A stretch of 6,027 nt of DNA from Planctomycetaceae bacterium (lineage in GTDB: Bacteria > Planctomycetota > Planctomycetia > Pirellulales > UBA1268): positions 1 to 6,027 of the forward strand of contig CANETO010000139.1 of NCBI GenBank assembly GCA_947440895.1. The letters are read 5' to 3'. Every line of letters begins with the position of its first letter. Position 1 is the first letter of the stretch. The notes under the pieces were generated by a model. The model saw only the letters and a program-made list of their open reading frames with translations. It searched no databases and was not told where the DNA came from. Shown here one piece after another: positions 1 to 5,736 of this stretch. Position numbers and translations under genes: made by a program.

Positions 1-953
1 ACATCACCAACGGCGTGCACGTGCCGAGCTGGCTGTCGTGGCAGATGCTCCAACTCTACGACCGCATCTTCCCATCCAATTGGTTGCGCCGCATGGGAGA
101 GCCCGATATCTGGCAGAAGATCCACGAGTGCGATCCGGGCGAGTTGTGGGAGACGCACTACGCGCTCAAGAACCTCCTCCTGCAGTTCGTGCGGCGACGA
201 CTGGCGCGGCAGTGCCGGCGGCGGGGTGAGTGTGACGAGGCTGTCGAGTTGGCCCGCTCGGTCCTCGACCCCAACATTCTCACAATCGGCTTTGCACGGC
301 GGTTTGCCACCTACAAGCGGGCAGATCTCGTGCTCGCCGATCTCGACCGCCTCTACGGGCTGATCAGCAACGCCGAGCGGCCGATCCAGATCATCTATGC
401 GGGCAAGTCGCATCCGGCGGACGAACCGGGCAAGGCGTTGATCCGCAAGATCGCGAACCTGCGGAACGACAATCGTTTCGCGGGCCGCGTCGTCTTTGTG
501 GAGGATTACGACATCAATGTCTGCCGGCACCTGATCCAGGGCGTGGACGTGTGGCTCAACAACCCGCGGCGACCGCTCGAGGCTTCGGGCACCAGCGGCC
601 AGAAGGTGGTCTACAACGGCGGCCTCAACTGCTCCATCCTGGACGGCTGGTGGGCCGAGGCTTTCGACGGCCGAAATGGCTTCGCAATCGGTCGCGGTGA
701 GACCCATGCCAATGACGAGATCACCGATCGTCGCGACGGCGAGGCACTCTACAAGGTGCTCGAGCAGGAGGTGATCCCGCTCTTCTACGACCGCGACAGC
801 GACGGCCTGCCGCGGGCATGGATCAGGATGATGATGAACTCGATCAGTTCACTGGCCTGGCGATTCAGTGCGCACCGCATGGTGATGGACTACGCCCGGA
901 TGTGTTACGTGCCGGCCGCCGGCGGCGTGTCGTCTGACATGCACAGCCGGTAA
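1..953 (+). CDS. glgP: Alpha-glucan (glycogen/starch) phosphorylase, C-terminal part, 5' end outside window
   Basis: This enzyme releases glucose-1-phosphate from the non-reducing ends of glycogen or other alpha-1,4-glucans in the cytoplasm, using pyridoxal phosphate (glycosyltransferase family GT35). The reading frame is open to the window edge (first full codon at base 3) and begins inside the conserved ITNGVHVPSW block, so the GTG at 15 is not the true start. Further family blocks follow in order: GFARRFATYKRADL (about 285-330), IIYAGKSHPADEPGK (about 393-435), and PLEASGTSGQK followed by LDGWWAEAFDGRNGFAIG (about 570-690). The lysine of GTSGQK (codon 603-605) is the expected PLP-binding residue. 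The C-terminal stretch RMMMNSISSLAWRFSAHRMVMDYAR is the usual family ending, so the stop at 951-953 looks natural. The blocks resemble the shorter bacterial/archaeal phosphorylase subfamily more than E. coli GlgP or MalP. The symbol is given by function. It converges on the minus-strand gene ending at 1107. Confidence 0.93.
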   Translation, partial: ITNGVHVPSWLSWQMLQLYDRIFPSNWLRRMGEPDIWQKIHECDPGELWETHYALKNLLLQFVRRRLARQCRRRGECDEAVELARSVLDPNILTIGFARRFATYKRADLVLADLDRLYGLISNAERPIQIIYAGKSHPADEPGKALIRKIANLRNDNRFAGRVVFVEDYDINVCRHLIQGVDVWLNNPRRPLEASGTSGQKVVYNGGLNCSILDGWWAEAFDGRNGFAIGRGETHANDEITDRRDGEALYKVLEQEVIPLFYDRDSDGLPRAWIRMMMNSISSLAWRFSAHRMVMDYARMCYVPAAGGVSSDMHSR

Positions 954-980
954 CGTCGCACACCTCTTGCGGCATAGGCC

Positions 981-1054
981 GCCGGGGGTCGGTGCAAGCC
1001 TCCGACTCGGGGCGAGGATACGCCAACTCGCTTCGGCTTCCACCGACCCCCGGC
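981..1054. repeat. Long hairpin with a 14-bp perfect inverted repeat between convergent genes
   Basis: GCCGGGGGTCGGTG at 981-994 is the exact reverse complement of 1041-1054. After one mismatch the stem continues with AAGCC (996-1000) against GGCTT (1035-1039), and GGCG (1011-1014) can pair with CGCC (1021-1024) inside, so most of the 74 bases can fold. It lies 27 bases after the phosphorylase stop and 52 bases from the stop of the opposing gene. That is the place for a bidirectional terminator, but neither side has a T-tract. It may equally be a dispersed palindromic repeat: its CGCTTCGGCTTCC (1029-1041) differs by one base from the core repeated near 5506 and 5563. Confidence 0.75.
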
Positions 1055-1091
1055 TCCTCAAACGGTACGAAGAGACGCTCACACGTTCCAC

Positions 1092-1115
1092 GAACGTTGA
1101 CTTGCGTCAACGTTC
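1092..1115 (-). terminator. Hairpin with GNRA tetraloop overlapping the stop codon of the exported-protein gene
   Basis: GAACGTTGAC (1092-1101) and GTCAACGTTC (1106-1115) form a perfect 10-bp stem around four bases. Read as minus-strand RNA the loop is GCAA, a stable GNRA tetraloop. The stop codon of the minus-strand gene (1107-1109) lies inside the stem. No T-tract follows, so this could be a Rho-type 3' end, a stabilising 3' hairpin or a non-canonical terminator; the structure is certain, the role is inferred. Confidence 0.45.
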
Positions 1116-2057
1116 CGCTGAGCGGAGCGTGCGGAGGCTGGCGATGGCCGTGTCGAGTTCGGTGGTGAGACGATCGAGAGCGTCCTTCGAATAGGTGGGC
1201 ACGTCCGCGGCGGTCCGCAGGGAGGTGGACCAGTCGACCCGTTGGCCGGGAGGCAGATCCTCCACGGCGAAGGCCCGTTTCGTGGGAAGCCCGAACGTGA
1301 AGCGTCGGCCATCGACATGGATCGGCCGCTCTTCGCGGGTGCCGCCGTCGATGATCCGCAGCGGCTCTTCGACAGGAATCAGGCTGCCGTCGTCGGTGGT
1401 CGCCACCAGCCAGGCGCAGGTCGAGCAGACGCCCGATTGCGGGTCGATCCGGACCAGATGCCGAACGATGAGGTCCTCGTGCTCCTCGCCCCGCAGCATG
1501 AGCGTGGGCACGTCAAACACGACTGCCGTGCCATGCGTGCCGACGCAGGTGATTGCGGCAAGGCTCTTCTGCTTGGCGTTCAGAACCTGTCTGCCGAGAA
1601 AGTCGAGCGAACAGCCCTCCATCGTGGCATCGGGTGCGACGACGGTCAGTCGTTCGTTCACCGACATGCAGTTGCCGACACCGACCTCCACGAGTTCGTG
1701 CCGAGGGGCCTCCCTGTCATCGGACGGCGGCTCGACCGATCGCACGGTGGCGAGGATCGCGAACGTAAATCCGGTGACGGTCTCCTTGATGGATGCAGAG
1801 ACATCGTCGGTGTCGCCGCTGGCGAACCGCGTGGTGGCGAGGAGCACGACCCGGTTCCAGCGGTCACGCTCGGGATCGTCCACCAACGTGCCGGCCTCGA
1901 TGACCGTGATGGGCATGGGTGTGGGCGACGAATCAGTCGCCACGGCGGACCTGTACGGAATGAAGCAGGCCAGCGTCATGATCGCCATTCTGAGCCAGGC
2001 AGCCGGCCGGTCGCCTGCTGTCTGTTGGTACGACGGATGATTTCCAGCTCCAACCAC
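1107..2057 (-). CDS. Unrecognised exported protein, 316 aa, with a CxxC motif
   Basis: I do not recognise a family. The GTG at 2057 is chosen as the start because a strong ribosome binding site, GAGGAG, lies 7 bases upstream. The in-frame ATG codons at residues 24 and 27 have none. Residues 17-40 look like a Sec signal peptide: arginines at 17 and 23, a hydrophobic stretch MAIMTLACFI, then RSAVA with likely cleavage after A40. TLAC at 28-31 is a poor lipobox, so a lipoprotein is less likely. The mature part is soluble-looking with no clear transmembrane segment. It has cysteines at 130, 149, 171, 211 and 214, the last two forming C-S-T-C. Five cysteines after export could mean disulfides or metal binding (inference). 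The C-terminus (290-316) looks like an amphipathic helix. The start of the mature region (ITVIEAGTLVDDPERDRWNRVVLLA) and its even composition suggest a real protein rather than a chance frame. It lies 371 bases downstream of amt and is probably transcribed separately. Confidence 0.75.
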   Translation of the reverse strand: MVGAGNHPSYQQTAGDRPAAWLRMAIMTLACFIPYRSAVATDSSPTPMPITVIEAGTLVDDPERDRWNRVVLLATTRFASGDTDDVSASIKETVTGFTFAILATVRSVEPPSDDREAPRHELVEVGVGNCMSVNERLTVVAPDATMEGCSLDFLGRQVLNAKQKSLAAITCVGTHGTAVVFDVPTLMLRGEEHEDLIVRHLVRIDPQSGVCSTCAWLVATTDDGSLIPVEEPLRIIDGGTREERPIHVDGRRFTFGLPTKRAFAVEDLPPGQRVDWSTSLRTAADVPTYSKDALDRLTTELDTAIASLRTLRSAER

Positions 2058-2064
2058 GGCACCG

Positions 2065-2070
2065 CTCCTC
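2065..2070 (-). promoter_or_regulatory. Ribosome binding site that fixes a GTG start
   Basis: GAGGAG on the minus strand, within AAAGAGGAG, ends 7 bases before the GTG at 2057. It is the best Shine-Dalgarno sequence near any candidate start of this gene, and supports GTG over the internal ATG codons at 1988 and 1979. Confidence 0.7.
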
Positions 2071-2107
2071 TTTCCAACGAGCCGCGACGGTTCTCGCGCG
2101 GGGCGGA

Positions 2108-2136
2108 ATCATGGGGAGGTGGCCCCTTCGAATCAA
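2108..2136 (-). promoter_or_regulatory. Possible sigma-70-type promoter for the exported-protein gene
   Basis: On the minus strand, TTGATT (2131-2136) and CATGAT (2108-2113) each match 4 of 6 consensus bases and are exactly 17 bases apart. Transcription would start near 2101, leaving a leader of about 44 bases before the GTG at 2057. The matches are modest and could be chance. Confidence 0.3.
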
Positions 2137-2350
2137 GAGAAAATGGGCAGATTCCGGGAGGGCGAAAACAAGCGGCGATCCCGCCGTCTCCCACGTTCGT
2201 GGCGGCGGTCCCAATGACGCCTGTCGGGGAGGCGTGGCCACACCAATCAACAGCCCAGCCCCGTACGATTGCTGAGGCGGGGCCAAAGCAAACGCACGGG
2301 GCTGAGGTGACTCGGGAGCAGCGGGCCGGCACGCCAGGGAACGCCCCAGT
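2137..2350. other. Non-coding spacer between amt and the exported-protein gene, with two small hairpins
   Basis: No convincing gene is present; open frames crossing it in both directions are overlaps from neighbours with no recognisable motif. It contains a branched hairpin at 2181-2208: CCGCCG pairs with CGGCGG and CCAC with GTGG around GTTC, with a 4-base bulge. A 6-bp hairpin lies at 2217-2235, ACGCCT with AGGCGT and a 7-base loop. Neither has a T-tract, and no known riboswitch consensus was recognised. Confidence 0.5.
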
Positions 2351-2381
2351 CTGGGGGTGTACTTGCTGAGTACACACCCAG
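2351..2381 (-). terminator. Hairpin downstream of amt, candidate transcript end
   Basis: CTGGG (2351-2355) pairs with CCCAG (2377-2381) and GTGTACT (2357-2363) with AGTACAC (2369-2375), giving 12 pairs with one G/A mismatch and a 5-base loop. It lies 47 bases past the amt stop codon. No T-run follows on the minus strand, so it is a weak intrinsic terminator at best or a 3'-end stabiliser. Confidence 0.45.
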
Positions 2382-2428
2382 GCCGATGGGGCACCCTTCT
2401 GGCTTGCAGGCCTCAGCTGGGCCGTGGT

Positions 2429-3853
2429 TCAGTTCAGGTGATAGGCAGACTCACCATGCTCGTTGATATCGAGACCTTCGGCCTCCGCATTCGGATGCAC
2501 CGTGAAGCCGATGGTCTTGTCGATCAGGAGACCGAGCACCAACGTGCACACGAAGGCATAGCCGCCGCTCCAGAGCAGACCCTGCAACTGGATCATGAGT
2601 TGATCGACGCTGCCCGCCACTGGCCGGATGCAAAAAACCCCCACGAGCAGTGCCCCTAGGGCTCCGCCCACGCCGTGGACACCGACGACGTCGAGCGAGT
2701 CGTCATAGCCCAGCAGCGGCTTGGCCTGCACTGCGAGGAAGCAGACGACGCCGCCCAGGATTCCGATGATCAGCGCACCGAGCGGGCTGACGTGACCGGC
2801 ACAGGGAGTGATCGCCACGAGGCCTGCCACCATCCCAGAGGCAAACCCAAGAGCCGTCGGCTTCCCGACCTTGAGCCATTCAGCGAACAGCCATGCACCG
2901 GAAGCCGCACTGCCGGCGATCGCCGTCGTGGCGAAGGCCAGCACGGCGACACCACCAGCCACTGGCAGGAAGTCCTTGCCGACGGCAATGGCAGAACCAG
3001 AGTTGAATCCGAACCAGCCCACCATCAGCATGGCGGCACCGATCAGAGTCCAGCCCACACTGTGGGGCACGAACTGTGAGCCGGGATAGCCCCGACGCTT
3101 GGGAAGGATCAGCAGTAAGGCCAGGGCCGACACGCCCGCGAGCACGTGCACGACGGTGCCACCTGCGAAGTCCAAAACACCCTTTTGGAACAACCAACCG
3201 TTGACGTTCCAGACCCAGTGACAGACCGGGTTGTACACGATGGTTGCCCAGAGAACGGTGAACAGGCACCAGGCGCTGAACTTCACTCGTTCGGCGATCG
3301 CGCCCACGATCAGGGCCGGCGTGATGATCGCGAACATCATCTGGTAAATCGCAAAGAGCAGCTCAGGAACGCCGTTCGCGGCGGCCTCGACCGTGTCGCC
3401 ACTGGTCACGATCCGCTCGTAGGAATTCGCGCCGTCGACGCCAAGTTCGGCGAACGATTTCATGAATACCAGACCGGGATCCCAGCCCAGATAACTGTGC
3501 TTGGGAAGATCGTTACCGTCTGGGCCTTTCCCTGCGTCGACCGCGATTGCCGACGGGACGGCGAACGCCATGTTATAGCCATAGGCCACCCATTCCACCG
3601 CGATCAGCGGAATGCACACCATCACCAACATGAACATATTGAGAACGTTCTTCGCGCGGACCATGCCACCGTAGAACAGTGCCAGGCCAGGCATCATGAA
3701 GAACACGAGCGCCGCACTGACGAGTATCCAGGCGATTGAGCCGGTGTCGTAGGTGCCTTTCAGATGCGGTGCGCTGGTCTCCTGGGCTAACACCTCGCCG
3801 CACCACGACAGACCAACAAACAGGGCCATGAGAAGGGGAATCATCCGCACCAT
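2429..3853 (-). CDS. amt: Ammonium transporter, Amt family, with signal peptide
   Basis: Inner-membrane channel for ammonium/ammonia uptake, 474 aa from the chosen start. DFAGGTVVH (228-236) is the Amt signature and carries one pore histidine, H236. DVVGVHG (388-394) carries the other, H393. GWFGFNSGSA and YQMMFAIITPALIVGAIAER match the pore and phenylalanine-gate regions of E. coli AmtB. About eleven membrane helices follow an N-terminal signal peptide ending in VLA (likely cleavage after A23). The tail EGLDINEHGESAY is the conserved cytoplasmic end that contacts PII/GlnK proteins. The loop of about 60 residues before the second conserved block (about 100-163) is longer than in AmtB. The ATG at 3853 is chosen because AAAGGA lies 9 bases upstream. 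A TTG at 3871, six codons earlier and preceded by GGGAG, is possible. No glnK/glnB lies next to it here, unlike many amt loci. It follows uvrC on the same strand after a 201-base gap and so probably has its own promoter. Confidence 0.95.
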   Translation of the reverse strand: MVRMIPLLMALFVGLSWCGEVLAQETSAPHLKGTYDTGSIAWILVSAALVFFMMPGLALFYGGMVRAKNVLNMFMLVMVCIPLIAVEWVAYGYNMAFAVPSAIAVDAGKGPDGNDLPKHSYLGWDPGLVFMKSFAELGVDGANSYERIVTSGDTVEAAANGVPELLFAIYQMMFAIITPALIVGAIAERVKFSAWCLFTVLWATIVYNPVCHWVWNVNGWLFQKGVLDFAGGTVVHVLAGVSALALLLILPKRRGYPGSQFVPHSVGWTLIGAAMLMVGWFGFNSGSAIAVGKDFLPVAGGVAVLAFATTAIAGSAASGAWLFAEWLKVGKPTALGFASGMVAGLVAITPCAGHVSPLGALIIGILGGVVCFLAVQAKPLLGYDDSLDVVGVHGVGGALGALLVGVFCIRPVAGSVDQLMIQLQGLLWSGGYAFVCTLVLGLLIDKTIGFTVHPNAEAEGLDINEHGESAYHLN

Positions 3854-3862
3854 CGAAGGGGA

Positions 3863-3868
3863 TCCTTT
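3863..3868 (-). promoter_or_regulatory. Ribosome binding site supporting the ATG start of amt
   Basis: AAAGGA on the minus strand lies 9 bases before the ATG at 3853. A competing GGGAG lies 6 bases before the TTG at 3871, so the start is not fully settled, but both give a signal peptide of acceptable length. Confidence 0.5.
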
Positions 3869-3896
3869 CAATAAGTTCTCCCAAGGGCCAGCGACA

Positions 3897-3911
3897 ATCG
3901 CACCGTGCGAT
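3897..3911. promoter_or_regulatory. 15-bp palindrome upstream of amt, operator-like
   Basis: ATCGCAC, one central base, then GTGCGAT form a perfect 7+1+7 palindrome whose near edge is 43 bases upstream of the amt ATG. The size and position suit a dimeric repressor or activator site. It does not match NtrC or GlnR consensus sites as I know them. No clear sigma-54 promoter was found here; one TGGC...TCGC pair has the wrong spacing. Confidence 0.35.
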
Positions 3912-4054
3912 CGAACGCCACCGAGGGGGCCGGGCGGGCACGATGCGAGATCAATGCGATGTCGCAGGGCCGCCGTATCACGGCTGGAAGAATAACGAAA
4001 GAAGCCGTAGTCGCGGAGCCGGACTGGTAAAAAGCACGCGCGTCGACAAAAATC

Positions 4055-5437
4055 TCACCGTTCCTCGTCGAACGACCGCTTGCCTCGCAGCAGGTGGTGG
4101 TAGTGCTGCGCGAAGCGGTGGGCCTCGTCGCGGACGTATTCCAACAGCCTGAGGGAATACGAATCGCGGGAGAGCCGCAGTGGCTCACTCTGACCGGGCA
4201 GGAAAATCTCCTCCTCCCGCTTGGCCAGCGAGATCACGCAGGGGGCCTCGATCCCCAGCGATTCGAGTGCGTCCATCGCTGCCGAGAGCTGTCCTTTGCC
4301 GCCGTCCACGAGGAAGATGTCGGGAAGCGGTGCCCCTTCGCGGACGAGCCGGGCAAACCGCCGCGACACCACCTCGTGAATGCTCTTGAAGTCGTCGATG
4401 CCGGTCACCGTCTTGATGCGGTAGCGTTTGTACCCGGGCTTGAACGGCAGCCCATCGATGAACTGCACAAGACTTGCCACCGTCTCGTTGCCGGCCAGAT
4501 GGGCGATGTCGACTCCTTCGATCACCCGTGGTGGCCGCGGCAGCCCAAGCACCTTTTCCAGGCCCGCCAGCCCCTTCTTCGGATCGACGAGAAACACCTC
4601 CGGCTGGACGTGCTCCTCCAGGTCGCCCCTCTGATCGAGCGTTTCCAGCAGCCTGATCTCGTCTCGAAGCCGGGCGGCCTGTTCGAATTCGAGCCGGCCC
4701 GAGGCGGTGAGCATCTCCTGCTTCATCTCCTCGAGCAGGCGTTTCTTGCCACCGTCGAGAAATGTCTTCAGCCGGTTGATGTCGCGGCGGTATTCCTGTT
4801 TCGAGATCCGCAGATTGCAGGGGGCCGTGCACTGGCCGATCGACGCGAGCAGGCAGGGGCGGAACCATCGCCACTGCTCGTCGTCGGCGTCGATGTCGAG
4901 CGAGCAGGTGCGGAACTTGAAGATCCGCTGCAGCACCACGATCGCGCCACGGAGGCTGCCCGCACTGGTGAACGGGCCGTAGAGTTTCACGCCCTTCTGT
5001 CTCGGAGTGCGGGTGAACTCGACCCGTGGGAAATCCTCGTGCGTCGTGATCTGGAGATAGGGGAACGTCTTGTCGTCTTTGAGGTCGGAGTTGAACCGCG
5101 GCTGCACATCCTTGACGAGCCGGCTTTCGAGCAAAAGGGCATCGACCTCGCTGTCGGCTTCCAGGTAGTCGATGTCGCGAATCTCCTGCACGAGCTCGGC
5201 GGTCCGGCGGTCCAGTTCGGCGGCCTTGAGAAAATAGCTTCCGGCCCGGGACCGCAGGTTCTTCGCCTTACCGACGTAGATCACGCGGCCGGCGGCATCC
5301 TTCATCAGATAGACGCCCGGCGTCTGCGGAAACGTTTTTACTTTTCTCGCCGCGGCCGCCCGATCACCGGTCGTCACCGTCTGGTCGGTGTCGGCGGGGG
5401 TGGATTCGGCGGCGTCGGATGGTTCGTGGTCGTTCAC
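4055..5437 (-). CDS. uvrC: Excinuclease ABC subunit C (UvrC), short form lacking the C-terminal HhH domain
   Basis: UvrC cuts the damaged strand on both sides of a lesion after UvrA and UvrB have marked it (nucleotide excision repair). This copy has 460 aa against about 610 in E. coli. The GIY-YIG nuclease domain (36-116) has GVY at 41-43, IYVG at 53-56, E104 and N116. Cysteines 178, 195, 203 and 207 (x16, x7, x3) match the E. coli [4Fe-4S] ligands except for a longer first gap. The UvrB-binding UVR motif covers about 228-267. The RNase H-like domain keeps its catalytic residues: D310 in EGVDIAH, D378 in VDGGKGQ and the histidine of the AHRFAQHYHH block. The segment between UVR and the RNase H core is much shorter than usual, and the protein ends 13 residues after H447 with no helix-hairpin-helix pair. 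Sequence past the stop shows no continuation, so this does not look like a recent frameshift. The start is GTG at 5437, with no clear Shine-Dalgarno sequence. Confidence 0.95.
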   Translation of the reverse strand: MNDHEPSDAAESTPADTDQTVTTGDRAAAARKVKTFPQTPGVYLMKDAAGRVIYVGKAKNLRSRAGSYFLKAAELDRRTAELVQEIRDIDYLEADSEVDALLLESRLVKDVQPRFNSDLKDDKTFPYLQITTHEDFPRVEFTRTPRQKGVKLYGPFTSAGSLRGAIVVLQRIFKFRTCSLDIDADDEQWRWFRPCLLASIGQCTAPCNLRISKQEYRRDINRLKTFLDGGKKRLLEEMKQEMLTASGRLEFEQAARLRDEIRLLETLDQRGDLEEHVQPEVFLVDPKKGLAGLEKVLGLPRPPRVIEGVDIAHLAGNETVASLVQFIDGLPFKPGYKRYRIKTVTGIDDFKSIHEVVSRRFARLVREGAPLPDIFLVDGGKGQLSAAMDALESLGIEAPCVISLAKREEEIFLPGQSEPLRLSRDSYSLRLLEYVRDEAHRFAQHYHHLLRGKRSFDEER

Positions 5438-5443
5438 AACTTC

Positions 5444-5449
5444 ATTCTA
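5444..5449 (-). promoter_or_regulatory. Likely -10 element of uvrC, suggesting a leaderless transcript
   Basis: TAGAAT on the minus strand differs from TATAAT by one base and spans -12 to -7 relative to the G of the uvrC GTG codon. Transcription would therefore start at or next to the start codon. No clear -35 hexamer and no Shine-Dalgarno sequence are present, which agrees with a leaderless message. Confidence 0.4.
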
Positions 5450-5505
5450 GCCGCACTATTGCTGCCCGCGGGTTCGGGGCTGCCCATGCCCCGTCGCCGG
5501 ACGTT

Positions 5506-5528
5506 CGCTTCGGCATCCTGCCTTCGCT
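5506..5528. repeat. Direct repeat copy 1 (23 bp)
   Basis: The unit is CGCTTCGGCATCCTGCCT followed by TCGCT. It is identical to copy 2 (5563-5585) except for one base. The core GGCA-TCC-TGCC is itself a small hairpin. Copies start 57 bases apart. Confidence 0.85.
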
Positions 5529-5562
5529 CACTCGATGCTGACTGCGCTAGCCAGATCGCCTC

Positions 5563-5585
5563 CGCTTCGGCATCCTGCCTGCGCT
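5563..5585. repeat. Direct repeat copy 2 (23 bp)
   Basis: Same 18-base core as copy 1, followed by GCGCT in place of TCGCT. The 13-base core TCGGCATCCTGCC recurs a third time, inverted, at 5713-5725. Confidence 0.85.
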
Positions 5586-5659
5586 GGTCAGCAACGCCGG
5601 CTCTCGGGATATGGGCAGCCCCTCACGGATTCCGCAGGGCGCCTCGTATCCCCACGCTA

Positions 5660-5700
5660 GGCCCGGAGGGCCGGGTCAGCACCAGCGGGCGGAGGCCCGC
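5660..5700. repeat. Two adjacent GC-rich hairpins with GGA loops
   Basis: GGCCC-GGA-GGGCC lies at 5660-5672 and GCGGGC-GGAG-GCCCGC at 5685-5700. The first can also fold as CCCGG with CCGGG around AGGG. The 13-mer GCCCGGAGGGCCG recurs at 5878-5890, outside the terminator. Confidence 0.7.
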
Positions 5701-5703
5701 CAA

Positions 5704-5733
5704 GGCAAGGTCGGCAGGATGCCGAGGCTTGCC
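5704..5733. repeat. Hairpin carrying the inverted third copy of the repeat core
   Basis: GGCAAG (5704-5709) pairs with CTTGCC (5728-5733) and TCGGCA (5711-5716) with TGCCGA (5720-5725) around a GGA loop. Bases 5713-5725 are the reverse complement of the core shared by the two direct repeats upstream. Confidence 0.75.
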
Positions 5734-5736
5734 GCG

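Larger units (their letters stand above)
5476..5622. repeat. 147-bp palindromic block bounded by 12-bp inverted repeats
   Basis: GGGGCTGCCCAT (5476-5487) is the exact reverse complement of 5611-5622. Inside, GCCGG (5496-5500) can pair with CCGGC (5597-5601) and TGCTGAC (5536-5542) with GTCAGCA (5587-5593), so the block is nested and could fold as one structure. It also holds the two direct repeats listed separately. No flanking target duplication is visible. It looks like a dispersed palindromic element or a structured RNA; no protein frame in it is credible. Confidence 0.65.

Noticed and set aside
1242..2369. A 375-residue plus-strand open frame, and the 281-residue frame at 1195-2040
   Set aside because: Both are antisense to the exported-protein gene, which has the strong ribosome binding site and signal peptide; the plus frames have neither and show shadow-type composition.
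1933..2394. Minus-strand frames of 153 and 133 residues across the spacer between amt and the exported-protein gene
   Set aside because: No motif, no ribosome binding site, and they overlap the better-supported gene start at 2057 in other frames.
3912..3930. Sigma-54-like TGGC...TCGC upstream of amt
   Set aside because: The spacing between the GG and GC elements is one base short and the -12 element lacks TTGC.
3972..3984. Hairpin GCCGT-ATC-ACGGC between uvrC and amt
   Set aside because: Only 5 bp with a 3-base loop and no T-tract; common by chance in GC-rich DNA.
4030..4054. Possible uvrC terminator around GTCGACGCGCGTGC flanked by T-runs on the minus strand
   Set aside because: The T-runs are there, but the GC-rich part forms only very short self-complementary stems with no workable loop.
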